A DNA stretch of 44,452 nucleotides from Bacteroidales bacterium (GTDB taxonomy: Bacteria; Bacteroidota; Bacteroidia; Bacteroidales; JAIOZK01), in contig JAIPBS010000033.1 in assembly GCA_021738625.1 (NCBI GenBank), forward strand, positions 1 to 44,452, in the 5' to 3' direction. The notes beneath the pieces were generated by a model. That model did not search any database, was not told the DNA's origin, and saw only the letters and a program-made list of their open reading frames with translations. Shown piece after piece: positions 17,825 through 25,686 of the stretch (positions within the stretch are counted from its first letter, which is position 1; every line of letters begins with the position of its first letter). The translations under genes were made by a program, and so were the position numbers.

Positions 17825-19240
17825 TCACTTGCCCCTGCCCTGCAGAACGATCAGAACCGTATAGATCAAAATCTTAAAATCCATGGCCAGCGACATATTC
17901 TCGATGTAAAGAATATCATATCGGAGCCGTTCGATCATTTCATCCACACTGGAAGCATAACCATACTTCACCTGCCCCCAACTGGTTATCCCCGGCTTTA
18001 TTTTGTGAAGCAACCTGTAATGAGGTGTGCGCTTTACGATCTGATCAATATAAAAACGCCGCTCCGGCCGGGGGCCCACAATCGACATATCCCCTTTCAA
18101 AACCGTATAGAACTGGGGGATTTCATCAAGCCGTACCTTTCTGATAAACTTACCGAAGCGGGTTATGCGTTCGTCATCATCCGAGGACAATTGAGGTCCG
18201 TTGGCCTCTGCATTCGAAACCATGGAACGAAACTTATGCATCATGAATGATCGACCATGTTTCCCAACCCGTTCCTGGGAATAAATAACAGGGCCTCTTG
18301 ATGATAACATAACGCCAATGGCGGTAAACAAAAAAACCGGAGATAAAATGATCAGTGCGATAATACTGACCAGGATATCAAAACCACGTTTAATATATTG
18401 TTGCCAGACAGGCATCAGGTCGGGAGAGATCTGGATCAGGGGCGTGTGAAAGATAGAAGTCATCTTCACTGTACCCATCAAATAATCCTGCATCACCGGA
18501 ATGATCTTGATCACCACATCGGTTTCTTCAAGTTCGGAAATGATATGATCGACCGTTTTATGCTCGCTCCTCTCGATGGCAATAACGACCTCTTCAATGC
18601 TCTTTTCTTTGATGATCCTTTTCAGGTCACTGATCCGGCCAAGATGAGGCAAAAATCTTGCAAGCTTATGATTGTTGTTTTCATTTACACTGATAAAACC
18701 AACAAAAATATTTCCCGATGGTGTTTCCTGAGTTTCAATATCCCGGTATATCTGTATGGCATTTCCATTGCTTCCAACAACAATAGTGTTGAAGCCGATT
18801 CGTTTCCTATGGATTTTTCTAACGGTAAGGCTTGTAAGGATCAGCCTGGGAATATAGGTAAGAAAGAAGTGCAGGCTGAACAACACGGCAAAAGACTGAT
18901 AGTATGACCTATAGGATATGATAATGTCATCCAGCAGGAGCGCAAAGAAAATGATCAACACCCCAATAAATGAGATCATCAGAGTTTGTCCAAGTTCTTT
19001 CAGCCGGGATTTCCTGTAAATTCTTCGATAGGTCCCGATGAGCACATACAAAAACAACCAGAAAACAGGGATCAGCACAATCCCGTACCAGAAATTCGGA
19101 TCAACAAAAACCTCGTTCAGGTTGGATAAGATCTGCGGATCGATGCTATACTTTCTGTATATAAAGAAAAAGCCCCAGGCAACCGCGGCTGCGAGGTAAT
19201 CAGCTATCACATATTTCAATACCTGAATTTTCTTATTCAT
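17825..19240 (-). CDS. Polyprenyl-phosphate sugar-1-phosphate transferase (WcaJ/WbaP-like)
   Basis: ATG 19240 gives 471 residues. An N-terminal membrane domain of four to five helices is followed by a CoA-binding-like Rossmann segment (about 140-270). A final helix precedes the bacterial sugar transferase domain: KRGFDILVSIIAL, then HKFRSM, KVRLDEIPQFYTVLKGDMSIVGPRPE and GITSWGQVKYGY. Such enzymes start exopolysaccharide or O-antigen units by moving hexose-1-phosphate to undecaprenyl phosphate at the inner membrane. The gene overlaps the upstream lipoprotein gene by 8 bp, so the pair is coupled. No further polysaccharide genes are adjacent, and the exact sugar cannot be told. Confidence 0.92.
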   Translation of the reverse strand: MNKKIQVLKYVIADYLAAAVAWGFFFIYRKYSIDPQILSNLNEVFVDPNFWYGIVLIPVFWLFLYVLIGTYRRIYRKSRLKELGQTLMISFIGVLIIFFALLLDDIIISYRSYYQSFAVLFSLHFFLTYIPRLILTSLTVRKIHRKRIGFNTIVVGSNGNAIQIYRDIETQETPSGNIFVGFISVNENNNHKLARFLPHLGRISDLKRIIKEKSIEEVVIAIERSEHKTVDHIISELEETDVVIKIIPVMQDYLMGTVKMTSIFHTPLIQISPDLMPVWQQYIKRGFDILVSIIALIILSPVFLFTAIGVMLSSRGPVIYSQERVGKHGRSFMMHKFRSMVSNAEANGPQLSSDDDERITRFGKFIRKVRLDEIPQFYTVLKGDMSIVGPRPERRFYIDQIVKRTPHYRLLHKIKPGITSWGQVKYGYASSVDEMIERLRYDILYIENMSLAMDFKILIYTVLIVLQGRGK

Positions 19241-20129
19241 TTTTTGTATCCTTCCGGTATAGCAACTTAAGGTTATCAATAATAATTGTTCCTTCACTCA
19301 AATTCGTTTGCAGCACGCTTCCAAGAAAAACCTTGAAAGATAGTGCTTCTGAATTGCGCTGCACAATGGGAGTAAAGTTTACATAGATCTTATTCCATTC
19401 CTCTGTCGGGGTAATGTTCAATATGGGTTCCTGTATGATCTCAGAAAACAATATGGAAAACAATCCTGTTGTAAACGTATTTGTAGTTTTATAATTCAAC
19501 TCAAGATAAACAGGTGTTTGACCGGCCGGGATCTCGATTTCATTCTTCATGGAACCTTCATAAAAGTTCTTCTCATTGTTCAGCTCAATGATCCCGGAAT
19601 AGGTTCCTTCAAATACTTCTCCGGCTTGTGTTGTCTTTTTGATGGCCGTATCGCTTTTCGTTGTTTCTTCAATGGAAATAAGCGGGCTTTCAAAATCCTC
19701 CATCCATGCAAAAACCGTATTGTCGAAATAACCAACTGAAGCGTTGAGCAAAGATATGCTGTCGGGTGTGAGTATAAAATTTTCACGTACAATAGAGGAA
19801 TAGAATGGATAAGGCACCCTGGTGTTGGAAATGCCATTATTTTTGATCCCGGCTCGAACCACCACTTCATGCGCACCCTGCATCAACACAGGCACTATGG
19901 CCGGCAGCTCGAAAGTCCCGATCAACTGGTCGTCAACCCAAACCCAGGCATCGACGATCTTGTGTGAAGCGGTTCCTTCAACATCATATTCGGTAACACA
20001 TCCAATGGAATCTATTTGAATATAGGCGGGAACTTCCTGGTCTCCTTCAAATTTGTCGCAAGATGCAAGTATCAACATTGCCATAAACACGTTCAAAACC
20101 TTTATCGAAGCCCCGTAGATTTTTTTCAT
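19233..20129 (-). CDS. Lipoprotein of unknown function coupled to a sugar transferase
   Basis: The 298-residue product starts with a lipoprotein signal (lipobox LASC, Cys24). It appears to contain an N-terminal beta-sandwich of about 100 residues and a C-terminal jelly-roll-like domain (about 145-290) with strands such as QTPVYLELNYKT and EWNKIYVNFTPIV. This shape recalls carbohydrate-binding modules, but no family is recognised with certainty. Its 3' end overlaps the initiating sugar transferase gene by 8 bp, suggesting a role at the cell surface linked to polysaccharide. Confidence 0.75.
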   Translation of the reverse strand: MKKIYGASIKVLNVFMAMLILASCDKFEGDQEVPAYIQIDSIGCVTEYDVEGTASHKIVDAWVWVDDQLIGTFELPAIVPVLMQGAHEVVVRAGIKNNGISNTRVPYPFYSSIVRENFILTPDSISLLNASVGYFDNTVFAWMEDFESPLISIEETTKSDTAIKKTTQAGEVFEGTYSGIIELNNEKNFYEGSMKNEIEIPAGQTPVYLELNYKTTNTFTTGLFSILFSEIIQEPILNITPTEEWNKIYVNFTPIVQRNSEALSFKVFLGSVLQTNLSEGTIIIDNLKLLYRKDTKNE

Positions 20130-20213
20130 AAACTCATCTTGCAGATAATATTGAACGGATCAAATTTTCACTTATTGCACTTACAAGACCGAAATTTTAA
20201 CAAATAATTAACA

Positions 20214-21200
20214 CTACAAATTGCCTGTGCTTGCATCGATTTTTTCGATCACCTTATAGGCGACATTGAGTGCATTGTAGCCATCATCGATACTTACAGC
20301 CGGTGTTTTATTTTCTATTATCGAACTGTAAAAGCGCTCCAGCTCGGTTTTGATGGCGTTCAATTCCCTGACCCCGGGCTTATTTATAGTAATCAGCTTC
20401 TTTTTATCTTCTTTACCAAGATCCAGCACCATGGCCATCGGATCGTCAGGTTCTTTTTCGATATCGGTCATTCTGACCACTTCAACTTTCTTTTCAAGAA
20501 AGTCGACCGATATGTAGGCATCCCTTTGAAAGAATCTGGATTTTCTCATATTTTTCAGAGAAATCCTGCTCGCGGTTAAGTTGGCCACGCAGCCATTGTC
20601 GAACTCGATGCGGGCATTGGCAATGTCGGGGGTATCGCTCACAACCGCAACGCCGCTCGCACTGATCTTTTTGATGCTGGATTTTACGACGCTGAGCACG
20701 ATGTCGATATCATGGATCATCAGGTCGAGGATCACAGGAACGTCCGTTCCACGGGGATTGAACATGGCCAGCCGATGCGTTTCGATGAACATGGGATGTT
20801 TGATCATGGGAGCAGCTTCAATAAATGCCGGGTTAAAGCGCTCAACATGTCCCACCTGCACTTTCACGCCTGCCTCCGAGGCCAGCTCGATCAGCTGCCG
20901 GGCTTCTTCCGGAGTGGTTACAATGGGTTTTTCTATAAATACATGCTTGAAACGCTTCAGAGCAATCGAAGCTGAATCAAAGTGCGAAATGGTCGGGGTC
21001 ACGATATCCACTACATCCACCTGCCCGATCAGGCTAACGGGATCGCTGTAGCGCTTGATACCGTATTCATGCTCCACCTGGCGGGCATTTTCTTCGTCCG
21101 GATCGTAAAAGCCTGTCAGCTGATAGTTTTCAATTTGTTTGATACACTTGATATGAATCTTTCCTAAATGTCCTGCTCCCAGTACTCCGATTTTTAACAT
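20214..21200 (-). CDS. Gfo/Idh/MocA family NAD(P)-dependent oxidoreductase
   Basis: ATG 21200 gives 328 residues beginning directly with the Rossmann strand KIGVLGAGHLGKIH; the longer frame runs into pcm and is not used. The EKP motif (FIEKPIVTT, near residue 90) and VGHVERFNPAF are typical of the family, which oxidises or reduces sugars and sugar nucleotides. A catalytic region with DLMIHDIDIVL (about 160-170) contains the expected His. The gene stands 84 bp downstream of nothing co-directional and is divergent from pcm, so no pathway is implied. Substrate unknown; a role in polysaccharide sugars is possible given the sugar transferase nearby. Confidence 0.9.
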   Translation of the reverse strand: MLKIGVLGAGHLGKIHIKCIKQIENYQLTGFYDPDEENARQVEHEYGIKRYSDPVSLIGQVDVVDIVTPTISHFDSASIALKRFKHVFIEKPIVTTPEEARQLIELASEAGVKVQVGHVERFNPAFIEAAPMIKHPMFIETHRLAMFNPRGTDVPVILDLMIHDIDIVLSVVKSSIKKISASGVAVVSDTPDIANARIEFDNGCVANLTASRISLKNMRKSRFFQRDAYISVDFLEKKVEVVRMTDIEKEPDDPMAMVLDLGKEDKKKLITINKPGVRELNAIKTELERFYSSIIENKTPAVSIDDGYNALNVAYKVIEKIDASTGNL

Positions 21201-21216
21201 GGCCTGAAATTTTTTG

Positions 21217-21224
21217 CAAAAGTA
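21217..21224 (-). promoter_or_regulatory. -7 box for the Gfo/Idh/MocA gene
   Basis: On the minus strand TACTTTTG matches TAnnTTTG, 16 bp before the ATG. A TTTG lies upstream but with only 14 bp spacing. Confidence 0.35.
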
Positions 21225-21306
21225 GTTTTTTTCATATACAAACTTTAGCATTATTGCTATTTTCGCAAATGAAGAAACAATTAACAACTGAGACGAACCG
21301 GCGGAT

Positions 21307-21954
21307 ATGAACGACACATACAAGCATAAAGGCATGCGCAAGCGACTGGCCGAGGAGGTCAGAAGAAAAGGAATTAAGGACGAACGCATCATCAACGCCA
21401 TCAATAAAATCCCGAGACATTTGTTTATGGACTCATCCTTTTTGGAATTTGCATACCAGGACAAGCCTTTCCCGATCGGCAGCGGCCAAACCATTTCTCA
21501 GCCCTATACCGTGGCCTTTCAAACCGAATTACTGGAGGTTAAAAAAGGCGATAAAGTACTCGAGATCGGTACAGGCTCGGGCTATCAGGCATGCATATTG
21601 GAGGAGCTTGGCGCAAAAGTATTCTCGGTTGAACGACAAAAACAGCTTTATTTAAAAGCTGAAAAAAACCTTATACAGATCGGGTATAATCCAAAGGTCT
21701 TTTACGGTGACGGCTACAAAGGAATGCCGGCATTTGCTCCCTACGACAAAATTCTGATCACCGCGGCGGCGCCCTATATCCCGGATACGCTGCTTCAACA
21801 ACTGAAGGTAGGAGGCCGATTGGTTGTGCCTGTCGGCAAGGGCAACCTTCAGGTGATGAAAGCAATTGACAAAACCGGTGAAAACGATTTTACCGAAACC
21901 GAACATGGCCATTTCCGTTTCGTCCCCATGCTCAATAAAAAAGCAAACGATTAA
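21307..21954 (+). CDS. pcm: Protein-L-isoaspartate O-methyltransferase
   Basis: The 215-residue SAM-dependent enzyme repairs isoaspartyl residues in aged proteins. It shows the PCMT pattern: MRKRLAEEVRRKGI, the active-site segment GSGQTISQPYTVAFQTELL, the SAM motif VLEIGTGSGYQA (about 79-90) and ITAAAPYIPDTLLQQLKVGGRLVVPVG. Length is normal. It faces away from the oxidoreductase gene with 106 bp between the starts and has no obvious partner. Confidence 0.96.
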   Translation: MNDTYKHKGMRKRLAEEVRRKGIKDERIINAINKIPRHLFMDSSFLEFAYQDKPFPIGSGQTISQPYTVAFQTELLEVKKGDKVLEIGTGSGYQACILEELGAKVFSVERQKQLYLKAEKNLIQIGYNPKVFYGDGYKGMPAFAPYDKILITAAAPYIPDTLLQQLKVGGRLVVPVGKGNLQVMKAIDKTGENDFTETEHGHFRFVPMLNKKAND

Positions 21955-22010
21955 TAAATAGCAAGCCGCACCAAATAAACAAACAAATCATCTGGCATGT
22001 ACCCTTAATC

Positions 22011-22029
22011 CTTATTTGGTTCAAATAAG
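22011..22029. repeat. Perfect 8-bp inverted repeat overlapping a promoter
   Basis: CTTATTTG (22011-22018) and CAAATAAG (22022-22029) form a perfect palindrome with a 3-nt centre. It contains the -33 TTTG of the downstream promoter, so it may be an operator. It lacks a T-run on the plus side, so termination of pcm is less likely. Confidence 0.55.
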
Positions 22030-22046
22030 AAAATGAATTAGATTTG
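22015..22046 (+). promoter_or_regulatory. Bacteroidota-type promoter for the 22095 lipoprotein
   Basis: TTTG at 22015-22018 and TAGATTTG at 22039-22046 are 20 bp apart, a full consensus promoter. The ATG is 48 bp downstream of the -7 box. Confidence 0.65.
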
Positions 22047-22094
22047 CATGGTATTTGCTTAAAAAATCTTCTATAATTTAAAAATAAAAACATT

Positions 22095-23006
22095 ATGAGA
22101 AAACTAAGTTATTTAATGATTGCGGTCATTCTGGCCGGTTTCGCAGTAATGACCTCCTGTAACGACGATGACGATGATGTAAATCCCGATCTGCCACCAT
22201 CACTGTTCTTCGACGAGGGCACCGACTACATCCACGAAAACACCACGGTGGATACCAACCAAACACTCATTTTCGGTATTCGTGCCTCTAAAAACCAAAC
22301 TTCCAATGCCAAGCTGACGAAGGTTAAAGTTGAACGCGTTTTTAATAATCAACCCGCTGTTGCATTCGATACCAACATCAATGTGGATGTGTTCAACATC
22401 GACCTGATTAGCAATGCACGCGATACGGAAGGGGATGAAAGATGGATTTTCACGGTTACCGACAAAGACGGTGAATCCGTAAAAAAAGATATCACAGTAA
22501 CCACCGAATACCAGGTGATCCCTATCTTCGAATATTCTCAAAAGGTGCTTGGCAGCTACGATGCTACCACCGGTAGCTCTTTTGCTTCTGCTGACGGAAC
22601 CGTTTATATGATGTCGCAGGCCAAACTCAACTCCGAAAAAGTGGACTGGATGTATTCCTATGGCTCAGGAGATACAGCGCATGCAGTGCTCATGGCTCCA
22701 TCAGACGCATTGGCAGATTATTTTTTCCAACAAAACATGGACGATTTTGATACACGCAATGCCACCGTGTTTAAGAAAGTTTCGGGTGTTGACTTCGATA
22801 ACATCACTGACGGCAACCAAATCCGCCAGTACACATCCGACCTGACCAAAACAAATGTAAAACTATTGCAGGTTGGCGATGTTGTTGCTTTCATCACCGA
22901 TCCAGATAAGCCGAGCTTTGCAGGCAAACACGGTTTGATAAAGATTACTGATATCGTGGTTGGCGGCGGCGGAACCATTACGTTTGACGTTAAAGTAGAA
23001 GAATAG
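22095..23006 (+). CDS. Secreted lipoprotein of unknown function
   Basis: The 303-residue protein has a lipoprotein signal peptide (lipobox VMTSC, Cys22) directly followed by Asn and five Asp residues. Such acidic stretches occur in Bacteroidota lipoproteins. The rest appears all-beta: a first half with Ig-like strands (LIFGIRASKNQT; WIFTVTDKDGESVKKDITVTTEY) and a second half ending VVGGGGTITFDVKVEE. No family is recognised. It has its own promoter and terminator, so it is monocistronic. A surface or periplasmic role is likely, nothing more can be said. Confidence 0.8.
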   Translation: MRKLSYLMIAVILAGFAVMTSCNDDDDDVNPDLPPSLFFDEGTDYIHENTTVDTNQTLIFGIRASKNQTSNAKLTKVKVERVFNNQPAVAFDTNINVDVFNIDLISNARDTEGDERWIFTVTDKDGESVKKDITVTTEYQVIPIFEYSQKVLGSYDATTGSSFASADGTVYMMSQAKLNSEKVDWMYSYGSGDTAHAVLMAPSDALADYFFQQNMDDFDTRNATVFKKVSGVDFDNITDGNQIRQYTSDLTKTNVKLLQVGDVVAFITDPDKPSFAGKHGLIKITDIVVGGGGTITFDVKVEE

Positions 23007-23028
23007 AAAACGATTTAGCAAACAACTT

Positions 23029-23057
23029 AAAAGCCGGGCAATTTGTCCGGCTTTTTT
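23029..23057 (+). terminator. Rho-independent terminator after the lipoprotein gene
   Basis: AAAAGCCGG (23029-23037) pairs with CCGGCTTTT (23047-23055) around a 9-nt loop, followed by further T residues. The end overlaps the miaA stop codon (23056-23058, minus), and the A/T-rich flanks could let it work in both directions. Confidence 0.88.
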
Positions 23058-23961
23058 ATGCCTGAATGATTTCAAGGATTTTGTCAACATTTTTTTCAAC
23101 CGGTTTCTGTCCCGGCAGCCAGTGAATTTGAACCCCTTTTCGTTCCATTCTTCTGAACCAGGTCATTTGACGTTTGGCAAACTGATGGATGGCGGTGTTC
23201 AGTTTTTTAAACATCTCGTCATAGGAAATCTCGCCTGTAATATAAAGTGTAAGAAATTTGTATTCCAAACCGTAAAACATCAGTTGCTCCGGTTTCAGGC
23301 CAGCATCAAGCAAGGTTTTCGCTTCTTCAATCATACCTTCATTCAACCTTTGCTTTAAACGTTTTGTGATGCGCTCCCTGATCTCCTTTCTTTCCAGCGA
23401 AATCCCGAAAGTGGTGTTGGGAATCGCCGGTATCCTTTGTTTTGCTTTTTCAGGATCCCGTTCATAAAACTCAGCGATTTCCAATGCACGAATCAGACGC
23501 TCTCGGTCGGTGGTGTCGGTTACATTATGCAATCCTTTTTTTGAGGCCAACTCAGCGATGAGTTCGTTCATGGCTTTTTTATACAGCTTTTCCCGCAAAT
23601 CCGGATTTGGAGGAACATGATGCAAAGGATACCTCTTGATGATGGCTTCAAGATAAAGCCCGGTTCCGCCGCATAAAATCACTTCCTTTTTCCTTGATCT
23701 GATTTCAGGATAGGCCTTAAGGAAATCCTGCTGAAATTCAAATACATTATATTCATAACCCGGATCAACGATATCGATCAAATGATAAGGAATTTCACGT
23801 CCTTCAACCATATAATCCTGCAGGTCTTTGCCTGTGCCGATGTCCATGCCTTTGTATACCTGCCTGCTATCGGCGCTGATAATCTCAGCATCTATCACGG
23901 CGGCAAGCCTGGCAGCCAGTTTTGTTTTTCCCGTTGCAGTGGGTCCGAGTACAGTGATCAT
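23056..23961 (-). CDS. miaA: tRNA dimethylallyltransferase MiaA
   Basis: The 301-residue enzyme adds an isopentenyl group to A37 of tRNAs reading UNN codons. It shows the P-loop GPTATGKT (residues 6-13), the SADSRQVYKGMDIGTGK segment with the catalytic Asp, GGTGLYLEAI, and the C-terminal IHQFAKRQMTWFRR signature. Length is normal. It converges with the lipoprotein gene and shares its terminator region. Confidence 0.97.
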   Translation of the reverse strand: MITVLGPTATGKTKLAARLAAVIDAEIISADSRQVYKGMDIGTGKDLQDYMVEGREIPYHLIDIVDPGYEYNVFEFQQDFLKAYPEIRSRKKEVILCGGTGLYLEAIIKRYPLHHVPPNPDLREKLYKKAMNELIAELASKKGLHNVTDTTDRERLIRALEIAEFYERDPEKAKQRIPAIPNTTFGISLERKEIRERITKRLKQRLNEGMIEEAKTLLDAGLKPEQLMFYGLEYKFLTLYITGEISYDEMFKKLNTAIHQFAKRQMTWFRRMERKGVQIHWLPGQKPVEKNVDKILEIIQA

Positions 23962-24039
23962 AAAAAAATTGCCTTAAAAGCATTTGCGTTGCCTGGCGCT
24001 AAAAGTAGTTACCTGCCTGCTTAATTTGAATCTTTATTA

Positions 24040-24147
24040 TTTATCACTCAGAGATATCTGTTTAATATCTCTGTGCCCTCTGTGATTTAATTCTTTTCTT
24101 AACCACTGAGAATACATTGAGTTTAGCACAATGGGCACAGCGCCTGT
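24040..24147. repeat. Degenerate CACAGAG-type intergenic repeat with inverted arms
   Basis: Between miaA and the glycosyltransferase gene, CAGAGATAT (24049-24057) and ATATCTCTG (24065-24073) form a perfect 9-bp inverted repeat. Related words follow (CTCTGTGCCCTCTGTGATTT, CCACTGAGAATACATTGAG). It resembles the degenerate CACTGAG/CACAGAG intergenic repeats seen in many environmental genomes. Function unknown. Confidence 0.5.
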
Positions 24148-25467
24148 TTATTGTATTCTAAAGTAGGGTGTCTTCTTATCGACATTCAGCAGGAACCTCA
24201 TCAATAAAAGATATTTCTTGATCAAGTTTGGGATCAGGAAATTGTGGCGGATGTGTTCAACCGCATTCACGCTCATCTGATCTCTTTCCTGAGGATTTAA
24301 AAGAAAGTAATGCATGTAGTTGGTGATCTCTTTCACCGACATGGGTTCCACCAGGAAACCCGTTTGCCTGTCGATCACCTGTTGCACAATGCCACCCACC
24401 TTACTGCCGATCACCGGACAGCCCTGCCACATGGCCTCTGTTACAACAAGCCCAAAACCTTCCTTGGTGGAAACATGCACAAAATGATTGGCCAGGCGCA
24501 TCAGGGCGCCGATATTTAGATCGTTATTCGGTATGTTCAGCAAAGCATAAATATCCGGATCACCGTCGATTTCCTGCAGGGTTTTCTCATACATCAGCTG
24601 TCCCTCCGGATCATCGGAGGCCGAGTTGCCCACCAGCACCAGCATGGGCTTTAGTTTCCCAATATCACGTTTTTTCTTCAGCTCTTTGAAGGCCCTGATG
24701 ATGGAGGTTTGATTTTTATGCACATCATACCTGGATACACCCAAAATCATCGGTCTCTCAATATCGATCCCGTACTTTTTGATCAACGGGTCTACCACAC
24801 GGAGGGCTGTTTCATAGCTATACTGGCTGTTCTTCACGTTCAGGGGATCGATACAGGGACTGATCTCATAGGCCGGAATTTTCAGGCCGGGTTTAACAAA
24901 GCTTTTCTGCGTGAAAATGGAGCCATCATAATGGTTAATGTATGGCAGCAAAAAGTTCCAGATCAGCGGATCGGCCTCGGAGGTATCGATATGGCAACGC
25001 CAGAGGGTCTTCCCTAAAAACTCACCATGTATGATGGAAGCCGCCGGCTGTGGATCATGCACAACGGTCATGTCAGAAACAATGGGATTGCCGTCAAGGT
25101 TGTTTTTGATGTTTTCTATATAAACATGCAACAGGTCCTCAGCCGTATATTCCTGCACAACACCCTGTATCATATTGTGGAACTTTTTGGTAAGTATGAA
25201 AAAATCCTCACCCCCCTCGATACAGTACCAGGTACTTTTCAGACCCAGGCCGCGCAGGAACGGCACCACGCTTCGTAGCATCTCTGCAACCCCACCTCCT
25301 TCAAAGGTGGAGTTCACATGCGAAAGTTCTTTACCTTCGAGCGGTGCGGCCAGTTGCTTAATCTCCTCGATCAGACCGTCATGAGTAAATGGCCTGTAAT
25401 GTTCAATATCTAACCCATCCAGGGCAGGAAACCTGGTGGTATACTTATCACTTGAATCGTTATACAT
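24148..25467 (-). CDS. GT4 glycosyltransferase, TreT-like (trehalose synthase)
   Basis: ATG 25467, preceded by GAAGGG, gives 439 residues; a Met 13 codons earlier is less likely because it would lie at the transcript start. It is a GT-B fold enzyme. The N-terminal HVNSTFEGGGVAEMLRSVVPFLRGLGL (about 50-76) and WYCIEGGEDFFILTKKFHN closely resemble archaeal TreT, which joins ADP/UDP-glucose and glucose into trehalose. The C-terminal domain has VGGIVQQV and the GT4 EX7E motif in KEGFGLVVTEAMWQG. It lies downstream of a GH65 phosphorylase fusion and near otsAB, supporting trehalose metabolism. Sucrose-synthase-like or other trehalose-forming GT4 activity is not excluded. Confidence 0.85.
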   Translation of the reverse strand: MYNDSSDKYTTRFPALDGLDIEHYRPFTHDGLIEEIKQLAAPLEGKELSHVNSTFEGGGVAEMLRSVVPFLRGLGLKSTWYCIEGGEDFFILTKKFHNMIQGVVQEYTAEDLLHVYIENIKNNLDGNPIVSDMTVVHDPQPAASIIHGEFLGKTLWRCHIDTSEADPLIWNFLLPYINHYDGSIFTQKSFVKPGLKIPAYEISPCIDPLNVKNSQYSYETALRVVDPLIKKYGIDIERPMILGVSRYDVHKNQTSIIRAFKELKKKRDIGKLKPMLVLVGNSASDDPEGQLMYEKTLQEIDGDPDIYALLNIPNNDLNIGALMRLANHFVHVSTKEGFGLVVTEAMWQGCPVIGSKVGGIVQQVIDRQTGFLVEPMSVKEITNYMHYFLLNPQERDQMSVNAVEHIRHNFLIPNLIKKYLLLMRFLLNVDKKTPYFRIQ

Positions 25468-25514
25468 AATTATACACCCTTCAATTATACAACTATTTCT
25501 AATCATTAACGGCA

Positions 25515-25522
25515 CAAATATA
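25515..25522 (-). promoter_or_regulatory. -7 box for the TreT-like gene
   Basis: On the minus strand TATATTTG matches TAnnTTTG and lies 47 bp before ATG 25467. A TTTG lies 16 bp further upstream, closer than ideal. It suggests the glycosyltransferase can be transcribed apart from the GH65 gene. Confidence 0.45.
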
Positions 25523-25686
25523 AAATTATGATTGAAAACAAAATGCAGGTTGTAATCATGGGCTGTGTTTATCATGGCAATAAACTACCCGCCACAGAGC
25601 AGCATGGTATTAAATGGAATATTAAAAACTCTCAGGGTGGGAGTGAACCCTTGTCCGTCTCAGGCGGATTCAACTATGTAGAAAAG

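Noticed and set aside
21201..21494. N-terminal extension of the Gfo/Idh/MocA frame across the pcm start
   Set aside because: The family begins at the Rossmann strand (ATG 21200) and the extension is antisense to pcm.
25640..25675. Small hairpin TCCGTC-TCA-GGCGGA after the GH65 gene as a terminator
   Set aside because: It lies upstream of the coding end's other side relative to a T-run, has a G-T pair and no following T tract on the minus strand.
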